This document shows, piece after piece, positions 21,234 through 28,008 of a DNA stretch of 33,296 nt (the stretch's first letter is position 1; each line of letters begins with the position of its first letter). The stretch covers positions 1 through 33,296 of IMG/VR virus record IMGVR_UViG_3300034111_001253, one strand, 5' to 3'. The translations under genes were made by a program, and so were the position numbers. This DNA is from a virus. Under the pieces are notes generated by a model. It saw nothing but the letters and a program-made list of their open reading frames with translations, was not told the DNA's origin and ran no database searches.

Positions 21234-21413
21234 ATGCGGATCGACACCGACGACTACGTCACCTGCACCAACGCGGCCAAACTGGCCGGCGTGTCCCGCC
21301 AATACATGCGGCGGCTGGCCATGGACGGCCGCGTCCGGTCGGTCGTGATCGACGGCCTGCTGTTCGTCCACCGGGCGGACGCGCTCAAGTTGTCATCTGA
21401 CAACGGCCGATAG
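21234..21413 (+). CDS. Excisionase-like MerR/HTH_17 protein, 59 aa
   Basis: The 59-residue protein reads MRIDTDDYVTCTNAAKLAGV, then SRQYMRRLAMDGRVRSVVID and GLLFVHRADALKLSSDNGR. CTNAAKLAGVSRQYMRRL is the HTH_17/excisionase helix pair and GRVRSVVIDGLLFVHR the wing. Excisionases bend DNA to direct tyrosine recombinases. There is no ribosome site before the ATG, and TACAAT (21220-21225) ends only 8 bases before it, so the message may be leaderless. A recognisable -35 is missing. The gene is close to the integrase and on the same strand. Confidence 0.65.
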   Translation: MRIDTDDYVTCTNAAKLAGVSRQYMRRLAMDGRVRSVVIDGLLFVHRADALKLSSDNGR

Positions 21414-21433
21414 CCCTGTTGTCACCTGACAAC
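21389..21433. promoter_or_regulatory. Tandem palindromic operators GTTGTCAYCTGACAAC
   Basis: Two copies of a 16-bp palindrome, GTTGTCATCTGACAAC (21389-21404) and GTTGTCACCTGACAAC (21418-21433), stand 29 bases apart centre to centre. The first lies in the 3' end of the excisionase-like gene, the second just before a small hydrophobic peptide gene. The arms are perfect 7-bp inverted repeats and the two copies differ by one central base. I found no further full copies in the window. Their regular structure fits binding by a dimeric regulator. Confidence 0.75.
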
Positions 21434-21456
21434 CAACGGCCAAGGAGGGCCAAACC

Positions 21457-21528
21457 ATGAACGCCGACGCCTGGATCGAGCTGCTGATTATCGTGTTGCG
21501 GATCGTGGCGGCCGGCATGGCCGGCTAG
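21457..21528 (+). CDS. 23-residue hydrophobic peptide
   Basis: AAGGAGG lies seven bases before an ATG at 21457. The 23-residue product, with MNADAWIE at the N-terminus, continues as one uninterrupted hydrophobic helix with a single arginine (LLIIVLRIVAAGMAG) and ends at TAG 21526-21528. It is just downstream of the palindromic operators. The stop overlaps the stop of the convergent minus-strand gene. The form is that of a small membrane-active peptide such as a type I toxin or a tiny membrane regulator; no family assignment is possible from so short a sequence. Confidence 0.5.
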   Translation: MNADAWIELLIIVLRIVAAGMAG

Positions 21529-21908
21529 CGTTGCCGGGCCTGCCACATCGCCCGCCGCATGGCGATCCGCTCCTCGGCACCTGCGAACCACATGCCCGCA
21601 AACTCGGTCACGACCGAGCCGACCAACAGGTCGAGCGTCCGCAGGGTGTTTCCATCGGTCCCGAACCGGGCCTCCAGATCCTCGCGGACCTTGGCCTCAA
21701 CCACGTCCACGGCCACGATCGTGGCGGGCATCGGGTCGAGGTGGGTGCGGGCCACATGGGCCATCCACTTCTGCGGCCAGAAGTAGGCCACGGTCGTGGT
21801 CACCTCGTCGCAGGCCTCGGCCAGCCCTGCGGCCTGGTGGCCAAGCCGACGCCGCACCTCGTCACGCAGATCGGAGAGCGGGGTATCCACCGCCGAGGCA
21901 TCGCCCAC
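21525..21908 (-). CDS. Hypothetical protein at the end of the late operon, 127 aa
   Basis: The start is probably GTG 21908 (VGDASAVDTPLSDL), with GGAGG five bases upstream; GTG 21914 overlapping the previous stop is an alternative. The protein is mainly helical with TPLSDLRDEVRRRLGHQ, CDEVTTTVAYFWPQKWM, TIVAVDVVEAKVREDLEARF and the C-terminal FAGMWFAGAEERIAMRRAMW. The WPQKW and FAGMWFAG elements look like a helical binding surface. No family is recognised. It is the last minus-strand gene before the lysogeny island. Confidence 0.55.
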   Translation of the reverse strand: MGDASAVDTPLSDLRDEVRRRLGHQAAGLAEACDEVTTTVAYFWPQKWMAHVARTHLDPMPATIVAVDVVEAKVREDLEARFGTDGNTLRTLDLLVGSVVTEFAGMWFAGAEERIAMRRAMWQARQR

Positions 21909-21910
21909 CG

Positions 21911-22279
21911 TCACCTCCCGCCCGCAGGCCCGGCCGGTGAAACTGTCGCGGGCGATGCCCCGGGGGTGGGGCAGTTGCCGTCTTTGCAAGGCTTCGCCTT
22001 CTTGCAGGGGCAGTCGGCCGGGCACGGACAAGCCACCCGATGCCCGTCAGGCATCACCAAATAGCCCCTGCCGCCACACTCGCCGCAGCAGCGGTCAGGC
22101 TTCGGGTCCGGCGGCGTCGGCAGGGGCGGGGGCTCGGGGGGCTTCGGGGCCGCCGTGGCCAGGCTGGCCATTGCGGCATGCACGGCCGCCGCGGCCCGGG
22201 GCCGCTCGAGGTCCACCGCCTGCGGCTCGGCCGACAGCCAGACGAGAAACGCCACGATCATCCGGTACAGCCAGTCCAT
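21911..22279 (-). CDS. Membrane-anchored cysteine-rich protein
   Basis: The ATG at 22279 follows the preceding stop closely and gives 122 residues. An N-terminal hydrophobic helix (MDWLYRMIVAFLVWL) serves as signal or anchor; a proline-rich linker (PKPPEPPPLPTPPDPKP) follows, then a cysteine-rich module with ECGGRGYL, a DnaJ-like CxxCxGxG element, and CPCPADCPC, KPCKDGNC. The cysteines could bind zinc or form disulfides. The end is proline- and glycine-rich. Position beside the peptidase and small membrane proteins suggests a role in lysis or cell-envelope contact. No family is certain. Confidence 0.55.
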   Translation of the reverse strand: MDWLYRMIVAFLVWLSAEPQAVDLERPRAAAAVHAAMASLATAAPKPPEPPPLPTPPDPKPDRCCGECGGRGYLVMPDGHRVACPCPADCPCKKAKPCKDGNCPTPGASPATVSPAGPAGGR

Positions 22280-22281
22280 GG

Positions 22282-22533
22282 TCAGCCCCCCTGCGTGATG
22301 TACCACCGGTACCCGAACAGGCAGATCACAGCCCCGCCAATCGACCACACGATCCCGGCCGGCGAGTAGCCGCTGCCGTGGAGCGTGGCGTAGACCATGC
22401 CGCCGACAATCGAGCCGGCCACGCCGGTGGCGATCGTCTGCCAGCCGGGCGTCGGCTTGTCGTGCGGCACAAACCACTCCGCGACCGAGCCGGCAATCCA
22501 GCCCGTGATGATCCAGCCGAGAATCGAAAACAT
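22282..22533 (-). CDS. GlsB/YeaQ/YmgE-like membrane protein
   Basis: The 83-residue protein starts at ATG 22533, which overlaps the upstream stop, with GGGAGGG before it. It has three hydrophobic helices: MFSILGWIITGWIAGSVAEW, then IATGVAGSIVGGMVYATL and IVWSIGGAVICLFGYRW. This spacing and the glycine pattern are those of the GlsB/YeaQ/YmgE (transglycosylase-associated) family of small stress-related membrane proteins. In this phage it stands next to other small membrane proteins and a cysteine peptidase, where it could act as a holin-like protein. The family is fairly clear; the lysis role is an inference. Confidence 0.7.
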   Translation of the reverse strand: MFSILGWIITGWIAGSVAEWFVPHDKPTPGWQTIATGVAGSIVGGMVYATLHGSGYSPAGIVWSIGGAVICLFGYRWYITQGG

Positions 22534-22829
22534 CACCAGCCCTCCCTGTGGTTGATTTGGTTGCGTCCAATCTGGGCCAGCCGGTCTTCCGGCGGCAGGT
22601 CGTCTGGCACCGGCTCGGCCACCAGAATCCACATGGCCGCCTTGGCCAGCTTGGCGATCGCCGCCAACACCGGCCGCTCAGGCTTGGCCGGCACGAACGG
22701 GTTGAGCGGAGTGCCGTTGCCCTGGCCGACGAACCAGCCCAGCGCGAAGAGCAGAGCCCCGGCCGCAATCAGACGCTTGTCCCACGGACGCTGGGCGTCA
22801 CTGGGCGGGTTGGTCGAGCCAGTTGCCAT
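22533..22829 (-). CDS. Two-helix membrane protein, holin candidate
   Basis: The ATG at 22829 (MATGSTNPPSDAQRPWDKR) is preceded by GGAGG at slightly long spacing and gives 98 residues. Two hydrophobic stretches are visible, LIAAGALLFALGWFVGQG and VLAAIAKLAKAAMWILVA, separated by a proline-rich loop, with a polar C-terminus VPDDLPPEDRLAQIGRN. The size and two membrane segments fit small class II holins. The gene follows the papain-like peptidase directly. There is no sequence signature to prove holin function. Confidence 0.55.
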   Translation of the reverse strand: MATGSTNPPSDAQRPWDKRLIAAGALLFALGWFVGQGNGTPLNPFVPAKPERPVLAAIAKLAKAAMWILVAEPVPDDLPPEDRLAQIGRNQINHREGW

Positions 22830-23898
22830 GGTGAATCTTCCTCCACTTGAAGCCCGTCTTGACGTCCCCAATCGCATACGAATCGTCTTGTCGGAGAATG
22901 CCCTCGATCACCGGGCGCGTGGCCCAAAATGACCCGTCGGGCTGGTCGGCCGGATACTTGCCGGCATACGAGATCCACTTCGTGCCCCAGCTGTTGAGCA
23001 CGAGGGCCGCGTCCACCTTGCGGACGCCCTTGGGGGCCTGGTCAGCAAAGCGGATCCCTACGATGCACATCTGGTGCATCCACGTCCCCGAGGCGGGGAG
23101 CACGCCCGACTCGTCGGTGCGGTTGGCGAATCCCTGCGACGAGGCGATGGTCACAGGGAAGCCCGATGTCACGGCGGCGACCAGCTCTTCCCAGGTGCGA
23201 ATGGCGACGACGTACCGGGCGGGGTGAGCCTTCGCGAGTTGGTCAAGCCGGCCGTTGTCGCCCTGGCCGCCAGCGCCGTAGGCTCCCCACTGCTTAGCCC
23301 GCTCGGCGGAGTAGGTGGTGAGGTCGTAGCCCAGCTCGGGGAAGGGCTGCCGGTAGACCACGCCCCAGTCGCGGACCCAGCGGGCTGCGGCACCGCCGTA
23401 AGATCCGTCGGACCAGCCGCCCACGGCCGAGGTGCCCCTGCCGTCCTTGCCCCGGGCCTCGACGCGCGAGCCGCCGTAAATCGCCTCGGTGCTCGGCAGC
23501 AGCGGCGGCTCGGCCATCTGGCCGAGATCCCACGAGATCGCTTCGGAGCAGTACACGGCCCCGGCCGCGCCGAAACTGACACAATCGCCGATGCCCTGTT
23601 TCCACGCCGTGAACGGCTTGCCGTACCGAGCCCGGTGGGCGCGGTCCATCGAGCGATACAGGAACGTATCTTTCCGCTCGGCCTTGGCCATGGCCTCGGG
23701 CGCGGCGTCGGCGAAGAAGGGCCTCGGCAGCTCGGCCAGGAACTCGCGGACCCCGGCCGGATTGGGCGTGTAGCCGAAGTTGGCCGTCTCGACCCGATCG
23801 AGGGCCCGGTGGACGTAGCGGGCCGCCACCGCCGTGAGCAGGCCGGCGACGACGAGCGTCAGGATGCGGGTCAGGATCTTCTCGTCATCGCGTGACAT
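22798..23898 (-). CDS. Membrane-anchored papain-like cysteine peptidase
   Basis: The 366-residue protein starts at ATG 23898. After a short charged N-terminus, residues 11-27 (RILTLVVAGLLTAVAA) form a signal anchor, so the rest should face the periplasm or outside. The catalytic motifs of C1-type peptidases follow in order: KQGIGDCVSFGAA with Gln101 and Cys106, TWMHQMCIVGIRF with His275, and VLNSWGTKW with Asn302 in a NSWG box. The Gln-Cys distance is one shorter than in papain. Between them lies a large insert-rich region. Cysteine peptidases of this fold are rare in phage lysis blocks, yet its neighbours are small membrane proteins. It could cut cell-envelope proteins or peptidoglycan cross-links. 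Confidence 0.75.
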   Translation of the reverse strand: MSRDDEKILTRILTLVVAGLLTAVAARYVHRALDRVETANFGYTPNPAGVREFLAELPRPFFADAAPEAMAKAERKDTFLYRSMDRAHRARYGKPFTAWKQGIGDCVSFGAAGAVYCSEAISWDLGQMAEPPLLPSTEAIYGGSRVEARGKDGRGTSAVGGWSDGSYGGAAARWVRDWGVVYRQPFPELGYDLTTYSAERAKQWGAYGAGGQGDNGRLDQLAKAHPARYVVAIRTWEELVAAVTSGFPVTIASSQGFANRTDESGVLPASGTWMHQMCIVGIRFADQAPKGVRKVDAALVLNSWGTKWISYAGKYPADQPDGSFWATRPVIEGILRQDDSYAIGDVKTGFKWRKIHHGNWLDQPAQ

Positions 23899-24442
23899 TG
23901 GCGGCCGCCTCCGAGATCTCGCGCATCGCCTTCACCCACGCCACCCGCTTGTCAGTGTCCAGCGGACCGCCTTCGGTGCCGACCGCCTGGTCGAGGTGCT
24001 GGGCGATCGCGTCCCGGGCGGCCGGCTGCCGTTGGCCGATCGACACGCCGCGGCACCGCAGCTCGCGGGCCCGCCGCCGGAGGTCGTCTACTGCCACGCC
24101 GGTCTTCAGGATCGGCTCGGCCTGCTTGCCGTCCCACTCGATCTCGTCGGCCAGCTCGGCTGTCAGGGCCGCCACCACGGCGGCGTCCTCCGCCCCGTGC
24201 TGGCCGGCGAAGAGGCCGGCCAGGTCGAGCGGCCCGGCCGGGGGCGGGGACGGCGGCGCGGGTGTGACCGCCTGCCCCCAGTGCCACGAGACCACGGCGG
24301 CGATCAGCAGCGTTGCAGCGGCCATTTGCGTGCGGGTGATCTCGATCTTCGGCATGCGGGCGGCGAGCGCCTGCCCCCAGGCCAGCAGCTCCCGGTGCCC
24401 CAGGATCAGGGCCGCGGCGATGATCAGCGCGAGAGTCGTCAT
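23885..24442 (-). CDS. Membrane protein with two N-terminal helices, 185 aa
   Basis: ATG 24442 overlaps the previous stop as ATGA. The 185-residue protein has a helix in MTTLALIIAAALILGHRELL and a second in TQMAAATLLIAAVVSWHW, a proline-rich link (TPAPPSPPPAGP), and then a helical soluble part: AAVVAALTAELADEIEWDG, LRRRARELRCRGVSIGQ, and ARDAIAQHLDQAVGTEGG. It overlaps the peptidase start by 14 bases. It could be a membrane-bound partner of the peptidase or a spanin-like component; the sequence gives no further clue. Confidence 0.55.
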   Translation of the reverse strand: MTTLALIIAAALILGHRELLAWGQALAARMPKIEITRTQMAAATLLIAAVVSWHWGQAVTPAPPSPPPAGPLDLAGLFAGQHGAEDAAVVAALTAELADEIEWDGKQAEPILKTGVAVDDLRRRARELRCRGVSIGQRQPAARDAIAQHLDQAVGTEGGPLDTDKRVAWVKAMREISEAAANVTR

Positions 24443-24810
24443 GGGTTGCTCCTCACAACTGGCAGCAGCTGCTCGATCGCCCCGCTCGCGATCGCGAGCA
24501 CCAGGGCACGGACGGCGGGGCGAACGATCAACCAGAATGGGTAGGCCACGACGGGCACAGCCATCGGGGCCAAGGCGTCGAAAAGGGCCGCGGCGGCCTC
24601 GAGCACGGCGGCCTTCTTGCTCGCCCCCGGGACGTTGAGCACGTCCACGGTGTAGGTGCAGAGCCGCAGAAGGCCGACGAGCAACTCGCCGAACTCCACC
24701 CACGTCAGACCGTCGCGGGCGGCGACCTTCGCGGTCGTGATGTAGGCCCGGGCGGCGTTCACCACGTCGGTGAACTGGCTGCCGGCGGCAAGGGGCGCTT
24801 CTGCGATCAT
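24439..24810 (-). CDS. Helical membrane-associated protein, 123 aa
   Basis: The 123-residue protein (MIAEAPLAAGSQFTDVVNAA) is helical throughout, with LTWVEFGELLVGLLRLCTY and long hydrophobic stretches such as DALAPMAVPVVAYPFWLIV and RALVLAIASGAIEQLLPVV near the C-terminus, which may span the membrane. It is translationally coupled to both neighbours. No family is recognised. The place in the membrane-protein run makes a lysis or envelope role possible. Confidence 0.5.
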   Translation of the reverse strand: MIAEAPLAAGSQFTDVVNAARAYITTAKVAARDGLTWVEFGELLVGLLRLCTYTVDVLNVPGASKKAAVLEAAAALFDALAPMAVPVVAYPFWLIVRPAVRALVLAIASGAIEQLLPVVRSNP

Positions 24811-25283
24811 GTCTTCACTCCTGCGATGACGACTTCGTATGGCACCGGGCCCGTGGCCAGGTTCTGGACGGAGATCCCGGTCGGCCCGTCGAGCCAGGGG
24901 CCGGTCGGGCCGGCGGTCGGGGCCGACCAGAGAAACACGCCGCCGGGCGGCAGGGCCGTCTTGGCCGCCCCGCCCCCGATCGAGTACAGGAGCGTGCCGG
25001 TGGCGTCCCGGTTGCGGAGGTAGATCAGCCGCAGGCTGCCGAGCGAGAGCGTGCTCGAGCCGCCGAACACGTTGACCGGCAGCGAGCCCAGGTTGACCAC
25101 GTCGGTGCCGGTGCCGGTGACGGTCCGCACGTCTCGCCAGTAGCCGTCGGCCTGGGCCGGGCCGGTGCCGTTGGACAGGCTCAAAGCCTGCTGGATCGTC
25201 ACCGTGTCGGTGAGCGTGGTCGTGGCCAGCGTGTCGGTGACCACGGGCACGAGCCGAACTTGTCCAGACAGCGAAAACGACAT
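24807..25283 (-). CDS. Beta-rich structural protein A, 158 aa
   Basis: ATG 25283 overlaps the preceding stop. The 158-residue protein is beta-rich: VRLVPVVTDTLATTTLTDT, YWRDVRTVTGTGTDVVNL, LGSLRLIYLRNRDATGTLL and a GPTGPWLDGPTG loop near the C-terminus. It resembles the next gene in the motif order DVRTV, GT, LR-x-I-x-LRN, so the two are duplicates. A minor tail or decoration protein is likely. Confidence 0.6.
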   Translation of the reverse strand: MSFSLSGQVRLVPVVTDTLATTTLTDTVTIQQALSLSNGTGPAQADGYWRDVRTVTGTGTDVVNLGSLPVNVFGGSSTLSLGSLRLIYLRNRDATGTLLYSIGGGAAKTALPPGGVFLWSAPTAGPTGPWLDGPTGISVQNLATGPVPYEVVIAGVKT

Positions 25284-25795
25284 CAGGGGCTCACCGCAGT
25301 GCCAAAGACGTAGAGCTCGTAGGTGACCGGGCTTGCCGACGGGTTGGAGAGCCGAAACGTGCGGTTGTCGTTCGTCACCTCCCAGGCGTCCTGGTAGTTG
25401 ATGGCAAACCACTCGCTGCCCGGGCCGATCTCGGCGGCGTAGACGGAGGTCGGGGCCGACGGGGAGACGCCGATCAACAGCCGGCGGCCCGAGACCGTCG
25501 AGGTGTTGCGGATCTTGATGCACCGCACCTGGTTGAACACGAACGGGATCGACGTGTTCAGCGTGGTCTGCGTCAGCGCCTTGAGGTCGAACTCCTCCAT
25601 CGTGCCGGCCGGCACCGTCCGCACGTCGGCGAACACGGTGTCTGCCTGACCGGCCGCGCTGCCGTCCTCCAGCCGGTAGTCGGTCACCACCGTTTTGGCG
25701 TTGGCATAGGATCCGATTTCCTGCGTGTCGGTCCGGTTCCAGATCATGACCGTGCGGATCGTGCCCGCGAGGACATCGGTGAGGCTGTCAGCCAT
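25283..25795 (-). CDS. Beta-rich structural protein B, 170 aa
   Basis: The 170-residue protein (MADSLTDVLAGTIRTVMI) follows the same plan as the 158-residue neighbour: FADVRTVPAGTMEEFDL, VRCIKIRNTSTVSGRRLLIG, SEWFAINYQDAWEVTND and a closing PVTYELYVFGTAVSP. Its start overlaps the previous gene by 8 bases. No enzyme motif is visible. I take it to be a beta-sandwich virion protein that arose by duplication. Confidence 0.6.
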   Translation of the reverse strand: MADSLTDVLAGTIRTVMIWNRTDTQEIGSYANAKTVVTDYRLEDGSAAGQADTVFADVRTVPAGTMEEFDLKALTQTTLNTSIPFVFNQVRCIKIRNTSTVSGRRLLIGVSPSAPTSVYAAEIGPGSEWFAINYQDAWEVTNDNRTFRLSNPSASPVTYELYVFGTAVSP

Positions 25796-26024
25796 CGAAC
25801 ACCCCCATCGCGATCGCCTTGGCGAGGGTGGCTGGCTTGACGCCGAGCCGGAAGGCGGCCAACTCCACGGCGGCCCGCGAGCTGGGGTCGGGCTCGCGCG
25901 AGGTCTTCTTGCCCCAGAACTCCTGGGCGGGCGTGAAGGCCTTGGCCAGCGACGTCGAATCCGACGGGCCCGCAATCGGCTCCCGCCGGCCGCCGATCGA
26001 GCGGAAATGCGCGTCTGCGATCAT
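25788..26024 (-). CDS. Small hypothetical protein, 78 aa
   Basis: The 78-residue protein MIADAHFRSIGGRREPIAG... has a polar N-terminal half and a helical, HTH-like C-terminal half (SSRAAVELAAFRLGVKPATL, AKAIAMGVFDG). There is a 39-base gap before the next gene with a small GCCGCC/GGCGGC hairpin at 26025-26051. The C-terminal helices could bind DNA or another subunit. No family is recognised. Confidence 0.5.
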   Translation of the reverse strand: MIADAHFRSIGGRREPIAGPSDSTSLAKAFTPAQEFWGKKTSREPDPSSRAAVELAAFRLGVKPATLAKAIAMGVFDG

Positions 26025-26063
26025 GCCGCCACGGTACGGAACTACGGCGGCGAGTCGCAGGGG

Positions 26064-26693
26064 CTATGGTGCCTCGACCTCGGCGAGGCAGGCGGCATAG
26101 CCGGCCAGGTCGATCGGCCCGTCGGCGGTCTTGCTCGGCCCCATATACCGGGCCACCTTGTCGAGCGTCATGATGACGGCCCAGTCGGCCTCGGTCAGCG
26201 GCCGCTTGAGGATCTCACTGAAGGCGGCGTTGATCATCCCGACGGTCCGGCGGAAATGCTGCTTGGGGCCGCCGTACTTCGGCCGGCGGTCGCGGATCAC
26301 CTCGAGGGCCTGGAGCAGCAGCCGCTCGGCGGGCGGGGAGTCTTCGTCGGGCTCGGCCTCGAGCAGGCTGTCGCCCCGCAGCCGCGGCTCGGCCTTGAGC
26401 GCCGCCTCGCCGCGGAGGATCCAATCGACGGGGATCGTGGCCGGCTCGTCGGCGATCTCCTGCGGGTGGCATTGACCGCCGTCGCAGCATCCCCCGGCCA
26501 ACCGCTCCTCCACCGCCCGGCGAAGATCGGCGTTGTCCTGTGCTAGTTGTTCGATTGTGGCGGCCATCTCTTTGCGGTCCTCCATGAGGTGGTGACAGTC
26601 GGCGGCCAACGATCCGGCGGTGCCGGTCCATTGGCCCATGAAACGGTTCTTGCGGAGTCGGATCTCCGCCAGGTGGTCGTCGGTGAGGATCAT
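26064..26693 (-). CDS. DUF6378-like protein with coiled coil
   Basis: ATG 26693 overlaps the phosphoesterase stop and gives 209 residues. The N-terminal part is helical with a coiled-coil run (EDRKEMAATIEQLAQDNADL), followed by a cysteine patch GGCCDGGQC. The C-terminal half (LQALEVIRDRRPKYGGPKQH, FRRTVGMINAAFSEIL, ADWAVIMTLDKVARYMG and IDLAGYAACLAEV) matches the DUF6378 pattern of phage proteins, an all-helical fold often found near metabolism genes. Its biochemical role is unknown. Confidence 0.65.
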   Translation of the reverse strand: MILTDDHLAEIRLRKNRFMGQWTGTAGSLAADCHHLMEDRKEMAATIEQLAQDNADLRRAVEERLAGGCCDGGQCHPQEIADEPATIPVDWILRGEAALKAEPRLRGDSLLEAEPDEDSPPAERLLLQALEVIRDRRPKYGGPKQHFRRTVGMINAAFSEILKRPLTEADWAVIMTLDKVARYMGPSKTADGPIDLAGYAACLAEVEAP

Positions 26694-27775
26694 GCTCCGC
26701 GCTTCGCTTGGAGGTCGCGGTCGCAGAAGATCGGCTTGGCGTCGGTGACCTCGCCGCGCTTGTGATCCACCGTGATGAACGCTTGGCACGGCGGCTCGTA
26801 GGAGGCCTTGATCCGGGTGGCGTAGGCCGAGTGGCCGATGACGCTGCCGTTGGAGACGTAGCGGCCCGCCCGCAGCCAGGAGAACTGGTGCCAATGGCCG
26901 AAGACCGTCAGGTCGGCCCGATCGATCTTGTCCCAGGCGGCGATCGCCTTGTTCGTGGGGATCGTGATCCCGCCGACGCCCCCGCCATAAGAGACGGCGT
27001 GGCCGTGGTGAAACCGAACCCGGAACCCGTCGAGATCCACCACGTTGAGATAGCCCTCGCCCACTTGCCAGCGGACGTTCTTGCGGGCCTCCTGGCCGGC
27101 CAGCGTGAGGTAGAGGTGCTGCTCAAACGAGTGGTCCAACTCGGTGCCGATGCGCAGCTTCTCCGTCGATCGCCCGTGGTTGCCGCTGTTGGTCGCCACG
27201 ACCACCTCGTCGGCCATCTCGGCCACCATGTCGAGAAACCCGCGGATCCGCTCGCCGGCCCAGCGGGTGGCGGCCAGGGGGGGCAGTTGGGCCAGCTCGG
27301 CGGTGTCGGGGTGGATATGGCCGCTCAGGAAATCGCCGCCCAGCCACACGACCACGCGCGGCACCTTGACGAGTTGCCGCTGATGCTCGAGCAGCGTGGC
27401 GAACCGCTCCGACAACTCGGCGATCCGCTTGTCGGCCACGTCGAGGTCGTAGTCGTTGAGCCCGTTGACCGTCGCCGGGTCCACTCGCTCCTCGACGTGC
27501 CAGTCCGACAGGGCCACGATCACGGTCGCGGCCCCTTTGACGGATTTGGTCAGGCGGCCCGGGGTGGCGGCCTTGGCCTTGATCCCGGCTAAGCCGGCGA
27601 TGGCGTCGGCCCGCTCCCGCTCGCGGTCGATCTGGGCAAGCGCCGCCCTGTAGCGGACCTTGACCGTGGCCAGCTCGCTCCGCAGCCGCGCGAGGTCGGC
27701 GTCGGCCTGGAGCTGCTGCTCGGTGGCCACCTGGCCGGCGATGTCATCTACGATTGCGGCGGCAGCCTTAGCCAT
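26690..27775 (-). CDS. Calcineurin-like metallophosphoesterase
   Basis: ATG 27775 starts the 361-residue protein inside the end of the preceding gene (28-base overlap). After a charged coiled-coil N-terminus (about 20-65), the metal-binding motifs appear in order: ALSDWHVEE with Asp91 and His93, VVWLGGDFLSGHIH with Asp148, NSGNHGRSTEK with Asn199 and His200, HHGHAVSYGG and FGHWHQFSW. This is a complete set for a two-metal phosphoesterase. Family members in phages act on nucleic acid ends or cyclic nucleotides; the substrate here is not visible. Its place after tail genes is unusual. Confidence 0.8.
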   Translation of the reverse strand: MAKAAAAIVDDIAGQVATEQQLQADADLARLRSELATVKVRYRAALAQIDRERERADAIAGLAGIKAKAATPGRLTKSVKGAATVIVALSDWHVEERVDPATVNGLNDYDLDVADKRIAELSERFATLLEHQRQLVKVPRVVVWLGGDFLSGHIHPDTAELAQLPPLAATRWAGERIRGFLDMVAEMADEVVVATNSGNHGRSTEKLRIGTELDHSFEQHLYLTLAGQEARKNVRWQVGEGYLNVVDLDGFRVRFHHGHAVSYGGGVGGITIPTNKAIAAWDKIDRADLTVFGHWHQFSWLRAGRYVSNGSVIGHSAYATRIKASYEPPCQAFITVDHKRGEVTDAKPIFCDRDLQAKRGA

Positions 27776-28008
27776 GCCAGCACTCCTTGCGATCCGATGG
27801 TGATGTCGAGTGTCTGGAGCTTGGACGCAATCGCACGGGCGGCCGTGCTCTTGCGGCTGCCCAGTTCGCCGCGGTGCCAGGCTGCGTGAATGGCGGCGAG
27901 CGTGGCGGCATGCTCGCGCGGGGCACGCTCCCACCAGGGCCGGTTGTTGCTCGGCATGGCCGGGATCTCGGTCTTCAGCTCGGCCAGGATGTCGCGGGTC
28001 TTCTGCAT
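27748..28008 (-). CDS. Small helical protein, 86 aa
   Basis: ATG 28008 overlaps the peptidase stop as ATGA. The 86-residue product starts MQKTRDILAELKTEIPAMPS, has NRPWWERAPREHAATLAAIH and ends with a helix-turn-helix-like part GSRKSTAARAIASKLQTL, DITIGSQGVLAWLRL. The Trp-Trp motif and the C-terminal helices give it the look of a small DNA- or protein-binding adaptor. No family is recognised. It overlaps the phosphoesterase gene by 28 bases. Confidence 0.5.
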   Translation of the reverse strand: MQKTRDILAELKTEIPAMPSNNRPWWERAPREHAATLAAIHAAWHRGELGSRKSTAARAIASKLQTLDITIGSQGVLAWLRLPPQS

